A DNA stretch of 32,693 nucleotides from CAZGDB01 sp964524705 (GTDB taxonomy: Bacteria; Pseudomonadota; Gammaproteobacteria; Berkiellales; Berkiellaceae), in assembly GCA_964524705.1 (NCBI GenBank), contig CAZGDB010000021.1:1-32693 (forward strand), read 5' to 3'. The translations under genes and the position numbers were made by a program. The notes beneath the pieces were generated by a model. It had not been told where the DNA came from. It saw only the letters and a program-made list of their open reading frames with translations, and made no database searches. Shown here piece by piece: positions 15,214 through 22,649 of the stretch. The stretch's first letter is position 1. Each line of letters starts with the position of its first letter.

Positions 15214-16440
15214 ATGCGTCAAACTATTTGTGTGCCCTCTATTGGTGACTATAAAAATGTCCCCGTTATAGAAATTATGGTAAAGCCTGGCCAAGTGGTC
15301 GGCGTGGATGCGTCTTTATTGGTTTTAGAAACAGATAAAGCGACCATGGAAGTGCCTGCCCCCGTTGCAGGGACTATTGTGGAATTATTAGTGAAAGTAG
15401 GGGATAAAATCTCTGAAGGAACGCCGATTGCGGTGATGGATGCCAGTGAGCAAGTGGTGCAACCTGCGGTCACAACTGCTGCAGTCCCTGCTTCTACCAC
15501 TAGTGCACCAACCACTGTCGCACGTGCCCAAAGTTTACCAGGGCGTGATAGCGGGGTACATGCAGGTCCTGCAACCCGTAAGTTAGCACGTGAATTAGGC
15601 ATTGACCTCAAAGGGGTGAGTGGTACGGGTCCTAAAAACAGAATTTTGACTACAGATTTACATGCCTATATTAAATTACAGTTAGCCAAGGCTAAAAATG
15701 GTGGCGGGTTAAACCTCATTGATATGCCAGTAGTAGACTTTGCACAATATGGCGCTATTACTGAACAGCCTTTAACCCGTATAAAACAGTTAACAGGACA
15801 GCATTTACATCGCAATTGGGTTCAGATCCCCCATGTGACGCAGTTTGATGAAGCGGATATTACAGATCTTGAAAGTATGCGTGCTGAGATGCAAGCCAAA
15901 GGTATGAAATTAACCCCCTTAGTTTTCATCTTTAAGGCATTGATTGCGACTTTGAAGGAATATCCAACCTTTAATGCTTCCTTGAGTAATGATGGGCAAA
16001 CTTTAATTCTAAAGAACTACTATCACTTAGGCGTTGCAGTAGAAACCCCACAAGGGTTAGTGGTTCCAGTCTTAAAGGATGCAGATCAAAAAGACATTAA
16101 AGGGTTAGCAGAAGGCTTAAGTGAATTAAGCTTGGCTGCCCGCGAGAGTCGTTTGAAAGGTCCACAGTTACAAGGCTCTAGTTTTTCAGTTACGAGTTTA
16201 GGGGGAATAGGGGGGACTTACTTTACGCCCATTATTCATGCGCCTAATGTGGCAATTTTAGGTCTTTCTAAAATGCGTATGACGCCGGTATGGCAGGAAA
16301 AAACGCAAAGTTTTGAGCCACGTAAGATTTTGCCTTTATCGCTCTCTTATGATCATAGAGTCATTGATGGTGCCGAGGCAGCACGGTTTACACGTACATT
16401 GGCAACACATTTAGCCAATATACGTGCGCTGATACAATAA
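15214..16440 (+). CDS. aceF: Dihydrolipoamide acetyltransferase (PDH E2), single lipoyl domain
   Basis: E2 forms the core of the pyruvate dehydrogenase complex and moves the acetyl group to CoA. Domains in order: one lipoyl domain (1-77) with the lipoylated lysine in ETDKATMEVPA (K42); an Ala/Thr/Pro-rich flexible linker (about 80-105); the E3-binding domain (about 112-152, ATRKLARELGIDL and GTGPKNRILTTD); and the catalytic domain ending with SYDHRVIDG (H381, D385). E. coli E2 has three lipoyl domains (630 residues); this one, with a single domain, is 408. It follows aceE by 12 bp, with AAGGA in the gap. Confidence 0.97.
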   Translation: MRQTICVPSIGDYKNVPVIEIMVKPGQVVGVDASLLVLETDKATMEVPAPVAGTIVELLVKVGDKISEGTPIAVMDASEQVVQPAVTTAAVPASTTSAPTTVARAQSLPGRDSGVHAGPATRKLARELGIDLKGVSGTGPKNRILTTDLHAYIKLQLAKAKNGGGLNLIDMPVVDFAQYGAITEQPLTRIKQLTGQHLHRNWVQIPHVTQFDEADITDLESMRAEMQAKGMKLTPLVFIFKALIATLKEYPTFNASLSNDGQTLILKNYYHLGVAVETPQGLVVPVLKDADQKDIKGLAEGLSELSLAARESRLKGPQLQGSSFSVTSLGGIGGTYFTPIIHAPNVAILGLSKMRMTPVWQEKTQSFEPRKILPLSLSYDHRVIDGAEAARFTRTLATHLANIRALIQ

Positions 16441-16474
16441 TCACAGTATTTTTTTAATTATTAGGGATAGCACT

Positions 16475-17875
16475 ATGCAAACTATTAAAGCAAAGGTCGT
16501 CGTCTTGGGCAGTGGTCCTGGCGGATATACCGCAGCCTTCAGAGCAGCAGATTTGCTTAAAGAAGGTATCGTCTTAGTAGAACAATATGAAGCCTTAGGT
16601 GGTGTTTGTTTGAATGTCGGGTGTATTCCTTCTAAGTATTACTTACACTTAGCACAGATGCAGGATGAAATTCCGCATTTGGCAGATTTAGGAGTAGGCT
16701 ATACCGCCAATAAAATTGATATTCAAAAAATGCGCGAAGGTAAACAAAAAATTGTGAACCGTTTGTCTAGTGGTATTGCCCAATTAGCCAAAATGCGTAA
16801 AGTCACAGTTGTCAATGGTAAAGGTATTTTAACGGGGCCAAATACCATGGTGGTAGAAGGTAAAGAAAAAGTTACCATCGAATTTGAATATGCGATTTTA
16901 GCACCGGGTTCTGTGCCAGTACGTTTACCGTTTTTACCAGAAGATGACCGTATTATTACATCCACTGGCGCCTTAGAGCCTAAAGAAATTCCTGCAACGA
17001 TGTTGATTATCGGCGGTGGAATTATCGGTATGGAAATGGCTACCGTATATTCTGCCCTGGGGACTAAGGTGACCGTAGTAGAGTTAACGGATGGGTTATT
17101 GGCGGGTGTAGATCCTGATGTGGTCAAACCACTTCTCAAACGTGTTTCTAGTAAAATGGAATTGTTGTTTAAGACTAAAGTGACCAAGGTGGAAGCTGGT
17201 AAAAGCTTGATGGTGACGTTTAATCAAGATGATAAAGATTTAGCACCCCGTGCTTTTGATAAAATCCTTTGTGCCGTCGGCCGAACCCCAAATGGTAAAA
17301 AAATTGGCGCTGAAACTGCCGGCGTAAATGTCGATGAGCGTGGTTTTATTCCCGTGGACAATCAATGCCGTACGAATATCCCCCATATCTTTGCGATCGG
17401 GGATGTAGTGGGTAACCCTATGTTGGCGCACAAGTCCATTCCACAAGGCCGTGTTGCTGCAGAAGTGATTGCTGGCAAGAAACATGTCTTTGCACCTGCG
17501 TGTATCCCAAGTGTTGCCTACACCAACCCTGAGGTGGCTTGGGTAGGGGTGACAGAACAACAAGCTAAAGCAGAAAATCTAGACTACGGTAAAGGCGTAT
17601 TTCCGTGGGCAGCTTTAGGGCGTGCACTCTGTTTAGGACGAGAAGAAGGGTTTACTAAGATTTTATTTGATAAACAAACCCATAAAGTCATTGGTGGCGC
17701 CATCGTTGGTGTGAATGCCGGTGATTTAATTGGTGAAATCGCAGTGGCTATTGAGATGGGTTGTGAAGCTGAAGATCTCGCTTTAACCATTCATCCCCAC
17801 CCAACCCTAGGGGAAACCATTCCTTTAGCGTGTGAGGTCTATGAAGGGACTGTGACGGATTTGCCGAATAAGTAG
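16475..17875 (+). CDS. lpdA: Dihydrolipoyl dehydrogenase (E3)
   Basis: This FAD enzyme reoxidises the dihydrolipoyl arms of PDH, and probably of 2-oxoglutarate dehydrogenase and the glycine cleavage system, making NADH. The 466-residue chain shows the FAD motif VLGSGPGGYTAA (11-22), the redox disulfide GGVCLNVGCIP (C45, C50), the NAD motif IIGGGIIGMEMATVY, the FAD-binding IFAIGDVVGNPMLAHK and the active-site HPHPTLGE near the C-terminus. It lies 34 bp after aceF with AGGGA as RBS. A strong hairpin follows directly, so the operon ends here. Confidence 0.97.
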   Translation: MQTIKAKVVVLGSGPGGYTAAFRAADLLKEGIVLVEQYEALGGVCLNVGCIPSKYYLHLAQMQDEIPHLADLGVGYTANKIDIQKMREGKQKIVNRLSSGIAQLAKMRKVTVVNGKGILTGPNTMVVEGKEKVTIEFEYAILAPGSVPVRLPFLPEDDRIITSTGALEPKEIPATMLIIGGGIIGMEMATVYSALGTKVTVVELTDGLLAGVDPDVVKPLLKRVSSKMELLFKTKVTKVEAGKSLMVTFNQDDKDLAPRAFDKILCAVGRTPNGKKIGAETAGVNVDERGFIPVDNQCRTNIPHIFAIGDVVGNPMLAHKSIPQGRVAAEVIAGKKHVFAPACIPSVAYTNPEVAWVGVTEQQAKAENLDYGKGVFPWAALGRALCLGREEGFTKILFDKQTHKVIGGAIVGVNAGDLIGEIAVAIEMGCEAEDLALTIHPHPTLGETIPLACEVYEGTVTDLPNK

Positions 17876-17883
17876 TCTCTGAA

Positions 17884-17910
17884 AGAGGTGGGGGATAGTC
17901 CCCCACCTTT
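17884..17910 (+). terminator. Hairpin terminator after the PDH operon
   Basis: A perfect 10-bp stem AGGTGGGGGA (17886-17895) with TCCCCCACCT (17899-17908) closes a TAG loop, and two more pairs extend it. It begins 8 bp after the lpdA stop. The T tract (TTTCATTT) is imperfect. Confidence 0.75.
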
Positions 17911-18109
17911 CATTTAGTACAAAGAAGGCTCAAGTGAACAACAAACAAGGAAGTCGTATTTGACAGACTTGTATCTAGTACCTTGCGAGAATTTGAGGCA
18001 CTCTGTTTACCCAAACTCCCTATTGGCTCAATTTTTAAATGTGAGTCCTTTAACGACGGGGCTTAAAAGAGGGTGCGTAGCATCTCAATCCAGGAATAGG
18101 AATAGAAAA
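17911..18109. other. Intergenic stretch without a recognised gene
   Basis: With the flanking hairpin and operator repeats it makes a 317-bp gap between lpdA and the AAA ATPase gene. I see no open frame with an RBS and no tRNA. A lone TTGACA (17960-17965) has no -10 partner at the right distance. Confidence 0.4.
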
Positions 18110-18138
18110 TTGCTAACGTTCTAAACGTTAGCTATACT
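18110..18138 (+). promoter_or_regulatory. Promoter of the AAA ATPase module, embedded in palindromes
   Basis: TTGCTA (18110-18115), 17 bp, TATACT (18133-18138) give 4/6 and 5/6 matches to the sigma-70 elements at ideal spacing. Transcription would start near 18145, about 48 bp before the ATG. Palindrome 1 fills the spacer, palindrome 2 covers the end of the -10 and the start site, and palindrome 3 ends in the Shine-Dalgarno. Confidence 0.6.
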
Positions 18139-18179
18139 AACGTTATCAAAGTTAGGTCATCTAATGTTTCAAACGTTAG
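18113..18179. repeat. Three 19-bp palindromes at 24-bp period, likely operator
   Basis: The unit is CTAACGTT-nnn-AACGTTAG. Copy 1 (18113-18131) is perfect and extends by one G-C pair on each side; copy 2 (18137-18155) has one changed base in the right arm (AAAGTTAG); copy 3 (18161-18179) has one changed base in the left arm (CTAATGTT). Starts are exactly 24 bp apart with different 5-bp linkers and 3-bp centres, so only the symmetric arms are conserved, as expected of dimer binding sites. They overlie the promoter and RBS, which argues for repression. A candidate binder is the winged-helix domain of the downstream ATPase. Confidence 0.75.
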
Positions 18180-18192
18180 GGTGGAATGTAAA

Positions 18193-19500
18193 ATGGATGT
18201 AAATACAATTAATGGGCACTTGGCAGCAGGAACCTTGGCAGATGTTGGGATGTTTGGGCATCTACAACGCCTGGCGAATTCTCCTTTTGTGTTTAAACAT
18301 AGTTTTGGTTTAGATGTTTTACCGACAGAGCCAGGGATTATTGTAGTCCGAGGTCCAAGACAATATGGTAAAAGTACGTGGCTTGAACAACAGATTGTCG
18401 CTACCATTCAAACCTTTGGAGCAGGGACTGCTTTTTATTTAAACGGTGATTTTTTAGCCGATGCAGAACAGCTCTCTCGAGAATTAGAACAGCTGGCAAG
18501 AATTTTCAATACCGATGCGCCAGTGAAGCGTATTTTTATAGATGAAATTACTGCTATTAAAGATTGGGAACGTATTTTAAAACGGTTAGTAGATAATGGT
18601 ACCCTGGATAAAATTTTAATTATCACCACAGGCTCAGATGCTTTTGATTTACGGCGTGGCGTAGAACGATTACCTGGGCGTAAAGGAAAATTAGCAAAAA
18701 CAAATTATTTATTTACGCCTTTATCGTATAGAAATTTTTACGATGTGTGTCATTCTCTTTTAAAAGAAAAAACGCTGATAGCGTATATATTGTCAGGTGG
18801 TTCTCCGATTGCGTGTACAGAATTGGCCAGTAGTGGGTTTTTGCCCGATTATGTGATCCAACTGGTGCGAGATTGGATAGAAGGTACTTTTGCACGGGAT
18901 GGACGACAACGAGCCTCACTTGTCAATGTTTTAGCAGGGATTTGTAGGTTTGGTGGAACCCCAGTGGGGCAAGCTAAATTGGCAAGAGAAGCAAATCTAG
19001 CGAACAATACCATAGCACAAGCGTATATCGAATCTTTAAACGATCTGGGATGCGTGGTGCCAGCTTTTTCTTACGATGCACAACGAAACAATTTGATTTT
19101 ACGTAAACCTTGTAAGTACCATTTTATTAATCTCTTAGCGGCTGCAACGTATTATCCCTCCTGCTTGCGCAGAGTAGCAGATTTTGAGCAGTTGCCTCCT
19201 TCAGAACAAGGACTATGGTATGAATGGATAGTGGCACAGGAGTTACAGCGCAGATCTGTATTACGACAAGGAGAGATTTTAGCCCCCTTAGCTTTTTGGC
19301 AATCTAAAAATCATGAAATTGATTTTTATGATGACAAGTATGGTTATATTGAAGTCAAAAGAGGCAGCTGTACGCCTTTTGAGTTTGGATGGTTTTCGGA
19401 GCAGTTTAAAGGTCAGGTGTTAACGGTGATTAACCAAAATACTTTTAGTACGCCTTTTGTGAAAGGGGTGACGTTAGAAGACTTTTTATTGGAGGAATAA
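18193..19500 (+). CDS. AAA ATPase with winged helix and DUF4143 nuclease-like domain
   Basis: 435 residues. The N-terminal half is an AAA_14-type P-loop ATPase: Walker A RGPRQYGKST (53-62), Walker B RIFIDE (113-118) and a sensor-like ITTGSD (144-149). Residues about 256-290 (VGQAKLAREANLANNTIAQA and YIESLNDLGCVV) look like a winged helix-turn-helix. The C-terminal DUF4143 part has a PD-(D/E)XK-like pattern: E350, D377 in HEIDF, then IEVK (E387, K389). Cellular roles of such ATPases are not settled. I start at ATG 18193, preceded by AGGGTGG with 7-bp spacing; a GTG at 18181 overlaps the last operator repeat and has no RBS. A 50-residue gene follows by 1 bp, forming a two-gene module. Confidence 0.82.
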   Translation: MDVNTINGHLAAGTLADVGMFGHLQRLANSPFVFKHSFGLDVLPTEPGIIVVRGPRQYGKSTWLEQQIVATIQTFGAGTAFYLNGDFLADAEQLSRELEQLARIFNTDAPVKRIFIDEITAIKDWERILKRLVDNGTLDKILIITTGSDAFDLRRGVERLPGRKGKLAKTNYLFTPLSYRNFYDVCHSLLKEKTLIAYILSGGSPIACTELASSGFLPDYVIQLVRDWIEGTFARDGRQRASLVNVLAGICRFGGTPVGQAKLAREANLANNTIAQAYIESLNDLGCVVPAFSYDAQRNNLILRKPCKYHFINLLAAATYYPSCLRRVADFEQLPPSEQGLWYEWIVAQELQRRSVLRQGEILAPLAFWQSKNHEIDFYDDKYGYIEVKRGSCTPFEFGWFSEQFKGQVLTVINQNTFSTPFVKGVTLEDFLLEE

Positions 19501-19501
19501 C

Positions 19502-19654
19502 GTGGATAGACAAGATATCTTGGATGCATTCGAACAAGATATCGAAGATAACTTTGAGTCTTTGCAATCTATTGAACATGTCAAAGAAGAGATAGCCGTT
19601 ATACAGCAGGCTGCTGTAGTGTATAAAAAACGCAAAAAATCTAGTGAGGATTGA
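19502..19654 (+). CDS. Small charged 50-residue protein paired with the AAA ATPase
   Basis: The frame begins at GTG 19502, with GGAGG (19491-19495) 6 bases upstream, and starts 1 bp after the ATPase stop; this strong RBS and tight spacing support real translation. The product is acidic in its first two thirds (DRQDILDAFEQDIEDNFESL) and basic near the end (YKKRKKSSED), with a predicted all-helical character and no Cys. I recognise no family. Position and size are compatible with an antitoxin or a small partner of the ATPase, but that is only inference. Confidence 0.6.
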   Translation: MDRQDILDAFEQDIEDNFESLQSIEHVKEEIAVIQQAAVVYKKRKKSSED

Positions 19655-19680
19655 AATGGGCTAACTGTAGTCAACCCATT
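19655..19680 (-). terminator. Strand-specific hairpin after brnQ
   Basis: In the minus-strand RNA, AAUGGGUUGAC pairs with GUUAGCCCAUU in an 11-bp stem around a UACA loop, using two G-U pairs. On the plus strand the same positions become A-C mismatches, so the hairpin favours the brnQ transcript, 15 bp after its stop. The following U tract is short (UUUC in the stem exit). Confidence 0.5.
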
Positions 19681-19695
19681 CCTGTATTGGTTAGT

Positions 19696-20844
19696 CTATA
19701 AAAACAGCATCCCTATCATATAGAGTGATATCCCATAAAAACCAATCATTTTAAAGCGAGGCCACTTACGTGTGCCTATACCCAGCAGTGTTAGAAAAAT
19801 AATGCCGGGATAGGAGATCTCTAAAGCAGGCGCTAAAAAGGCAGCAATCCCTTTAAAATCAAGTAAGGAGATGAAAAAAGAGACGATAGTGGTCATGAGT
19901 AACACTATCCAAAATTGCTGCTCTTTGATTTTGACGAGAGAGGCCAAATATCTCGCATAAATATTGTTTAACGCAACCGCTGTGGTTAAACAAGAAAACA
20001 CCATCGCAATGGCAATAAAAAAGGTCGCACTTTTCCCCATGACCTGTTTGGCGATGGCCGGTAACATAAATTCTGGTGACACATTTTGTAGAGAATCGGC
20101 GTAGTGTGCACCTAAAAACACAAACCCTAAATAAATGAGTGCCAATAGACCTGCTCCTAAGAGACTGGATTTCACCGCAAACTTCAAAGTGTCTCTATGA
20201 GTGGCTTCTGGCGGCATGGCCTGTTGGATTTGTGTAAAAATCAGAGCAGAGAAGAAGAAGGCGGCAAACAGGTCCATTGTTTGGTAACCCGTTAAAAAAC
20301 CGTCATATAATGCAGCCTGAGGTTCAAGCGCTGGATTCGTTGTTAGTACAGGGGCCTGTAATATGCCTGTCACCACCAACACGATTAAGGTAACCAACAA
20401 AACAGGACTCATCCATTTACCGAGAATATTGAGCATGCGTTGGTCTTTGAGACAGAAGAAAAAAGTTGGTATACAAAACAAAATACTAAAGATAGACAGC
20501 GGGAGCTCTGGGATTAAATAACTCATCCCACCATGCGCTACAGTAATACATCTAGGCACCACCCCAAAGGCCCCTAAAAGCGATAAGGTAAAGAGCGGTA
20601 ATAAGACTTGGGCAACAGAGCCTGCTTCTCCAAAAAAGGAGCGGTAGCTGCCTCTATGTAACTTAATGACAAATAAACCGAGAAAGGGCAGTAAGATCCC
20701 CGTAATAAATAATCCTACGAAACCCAGATACCAGTACGCACCAGTAGTGTGTCCGATTTGTAAAGGGAATACTAAATTTCCAGATCCAAAAAACATCGCA
20801 AAAAGTGCGAAGCCATAAATAAAAATTGAATGATAGGGTTGCAT
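19696..20844 (-). CDS. brnQ: Branched-chain amino acid transporter, BrnQ (LIVCS) family
   Basis: This inner-membrane cation symporter imports leucine, isoleucine and valine. The 382-residue chain is almost entirely hydrophobic with about 12 helices. It has the family hallmark GFALFAMFFGSGNLVFPLQIG near the N-terminus, then SLLGAFGVVPRCITVAHGG and GYQTMDLFAAFFFSALIF. It is somewhat shorter than the typical 430-440 residues. The ATG is preceded on the minus strand by AAAGG with 8-bp spacing. The gene is monocistronic, convergent with the ATPase module and divergent from putP. A small valine-rich reading frame lies in its leader. The exact substrate among LIV is inferred from family. Confidence 0.88.
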   Translation of the reverse strand: MQPYHSIFIYGFALFAMFFGSGNLVFPLQIGHTTGAYWYLGFVGLFITGILLPFLGLFVIKLHRGSYRSFFGEAGSVAQVLLPLFTLSLLGAFGVVPRCITVAHGGMSYLIPELPLSIFSILFCIPTFFFCLKDQRMLNILGKWMSPVLLVTLIVLVVTGILQAPVLTTNPALEPQAALYDGFLTGYQTMDLFAAFFFSALIFTQIQQAMPPEATHRDTLKFAVKSSLLGAGLLALIYLGFVFLGAHYADSLQNVSPEFMLPAIAKQVMGKSATFFIAIAMVFSCLTTAVALNNIYARYLASLVKIKEQQFWIVLLMTTIVSFFISLLDFKGIAAFLAPALEISYPGIIFLTLLGIGTRKWPRFKMIGFYGISLYMIGMLFL

Positions 20845-20908
20845 AATGCGGGCCTTTAAAAAATAGTGAGTGCTGAAAATTTAGACAAGTAACAAAATCA
20901 AGAAGATG

Positions 20909-20983
20909 TTATACAGCCACTGAAGGCACAGTGCGGACAACAACCGTCAGGGGGTAATTTTTTTCGATATCAGTGTTCTGCAT
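20909..20983 (-). CDS. Possible leader peptide of brnQ, valine-rich
   Basis: A 24-residue frame MQNTDIEKNYPLTVVVRTVP followed by SVAV ends 64 bp before the brnQ ATG on the same strand. GAGG sits 5 bases before its ATG. An in-frame ATG at 21016 would extend it to 35 residues without its own RBS. Six of its last 13 residues are Val, which suits translation sensing for a branched-chain amino acid transporter. Its last codons can pair either with an upstream CACTG or, imperfectly, with CAGCACT near 20869-20875, which is followed by a six-U run. No classical terminator hairpin is present, so attenuation is only a hypothesis. Confidence 0.35.
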   Translation of the reverse strand: MQNTDIEKNYPLTVVVRTVPSVAV

Positions 20984-21183
20984 TTTCACCTCACCAATGA
21001 CGTTGAATGACTTCATATTGTACCGCCAGAGCACACTAAGTACAAGCTGTGGGTGTTTACAGGCAGTGCCAAGCTTATAAAGTTAATTAACCAACAATCA
21101 TCGAGTAGTCTTTACTTTTTGGGCTAAATCAAGCACATTGGAAGCTAGGGCTATCACTATACACGGAATAATAGGCCAACTTT
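20984..21183. other. Divergent intergenic region brnQ/putP
   Basis: With the leader frame this is a 339-bp gap. It should hold both promoters. The best putP candidate is TTTACA (21056-21061) with TAAAGT (21078-21083) at 16 bp, which is weak. No further gene or RNA is evident. Confidence 0.35.
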
Positions 21184-22647
21184 ATGCTAACACCATTACT
21201 GATCTCATTTATCCTCTACTTCTGTCTTGTTTTAGCAATAAGTTTTGTAGCTTACAAAGTTACTGCTAATTTATCGGATTATATATTGGGTGGACGCCGC
21301 TTGGGGGGTGCAGTCGCGGCATTAAGCGCCGGAGCTTCAGATATGAGTGCTTGGTTGCTCTTAGGTTTACCGGGAGCAGTGTATACCTTTGGATTGAATC
21401 AATGTTGGCTACCTATAGGGCTAATTATTGGTGCGTATTTGAATTGGTTATTTATTGCAAAGCCTTTACGCGTTTATACAGAAGTAGTGAATGACTCATT
21501 GACTATACCAGAATTTTTAGCCAATCGTTTTGGGCCTAATTATGCTTCCGTCATGCGTTTGGTATCCTCTGCAGCACTCTTAATATTTTTTGCATTTTAT
21601 TCTGCATCAGGGTTAGTGGGGGGGGCGTTGTTATTACAAAAAACTTTCCCTAGCTTAGATTATATGCAAGCCCTATTGTTGGGGAGCACGATTATTGTTG
21701 GGTATACTTTTGTTGGGGGGTTCTTGGCTGTCAGCTGGACTGATTTCTTCCAAGGTACCTTTATGTTTTTATGTTTATTGATAGTGCCGTTTATGGCTAC
21801 CCAAAATTTACATGGTATTGATGAAACGGTAAAAACATTAAATTTACAGGATATCCATTTATTAGACCCTTTACATGGGGTGAGTCTATTGCTGGTGGTG
21901 AACTTGATGGCTTGGGGGCTGGGTTATTTTGGACAACCCCATATTTTGGTAAGATTTATGGCTGTGAGTTCTACTAAAGAAATCCCTACTGCAAGACGTA
22001 TTGGGATGGGATGGATGGCGTTTTCTTTAATTGGTGCCATGTTAACTGGATTGGTAGGGCGTGCGTATTTTACAGAAGGCTTAGTCAATCCTGAGTCAGT
22101 TTTTATTCATTTTAGTTCTGAGTTATTTACCCCTGCTTTAAGTGGGATTATTTTAGCAGCTATTTTATCTTCTATTATGTGTGCTTTAGATTCGCAGTTA
22201 TTAGCCTCTGCGAGTGCTTTAACCGAAGACTTATATCATCCTTTTATTCGTAAAAATGCGACGCAACGTGAGTTGGTATGGGTGGGTCGTGTTGCGGTCG
22301 TATGTATTGCATTGATAGCCTTAGCTTTAGCCAGTGATCCTAATAGTAAGGTATTAACCTTAGTGGGCTTTGCATGGGCAGGTTTAGGGGCGACCTTTGG
22401 GCCGGTGATTATTTTATCTCTGTTCTGGAAACGGTTGACCGGGACCGGTGCTGTCATGGGGATGGTTGGTGGTGCGTCTACAGTGATTGTTTGGAAACTG
22501 TTAGATTCTCCTGTTTTGTATGAAATCATTCCGGGATTTATAGTAGCGGCGTTATTAGCATGGCTAGTGAGTTTGGCAGGTAAACGACCTGCTCCAGCGA
22601 TTGTCCATCGGCATGAAGAAATTATGGCAAAATTAAGGACATTATAA
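21184..22647 (+). CDS. putP: Sodium/proline symporter
   Basis: PutP, of the solute:sodium symporter family, imports proline with Na+. The 487 residues (E. coli 502) begin with a membrane helix and carry the PutP signature LSDYILGGRRLGGAVAALSA directly followed by GASDMSAWLLLGLPGAVY, then GAYLNWLFIAKPLRVYTE and the later ILSSIMCALDSQLLASASAL. About 13 membrane helices are expected. RBS is weak (AGG before CCAACTTT). putA starts 2 bp after its stop, so uptake and oxidation of proline are one operon. Confidence 0.94.
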   Translation: MLTPLLISFILYFCLVLAISFVAYKVTANLSDYILGGRRLGGAVAALSAGASDMSAWLLLGLPGAVYTFGLNQCWLPIGLIIGAYLNWLFIAKPLRVYTEVVNDSLTIPEFLANRFGPNYASVMRLVSSAALLIFFAFYSASGLVGGALLLQKTFPSLDYMQALLLGSTIIVGYTFVGGFLAVSWTDFFQGTFMFLCLLIVPFMATQNLHGIDETVKTLNLQDIHLLDPLHGVSLLLVVNLMAWGLGYFGQPHILVRFMAVSSTKEIPTARRIGMGWMAFSLIGAMLTGLVGRAYFTEGLVNPESVFIHFSSELFTPALSGIILAAILSSIMCALDSQLLASASALTEDLYHPFIRKNATQRELVWVGRVAVVCIALIALALASDPNSKVLTLVGFAWAGLGATFGPVIILSLFWKRLTGTGAVMGMVGGASTVIVWKLLDSPVLYEIIPGFIVAALLAWLVSLAGKRPAPAIVHRHEEIMAKLRTL

Positions 22648-22649
22648 TT

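Noticed and set aside
16723..17187. 154-codon antisense frame within lpdA, and a similar one within ampE (11901-12359)
   Set aside because: Low-complexity translation opposite conserved genes; shadows of codon bias.
18113..18179. CRISPR array or plasmid iterons as explanation for the 24-bp period repeats
   Set aside because: Linkers are only 5 bp, the units are palindromic and they sit exactly on a promoter and RBS; no rep gene or cas gene is near.
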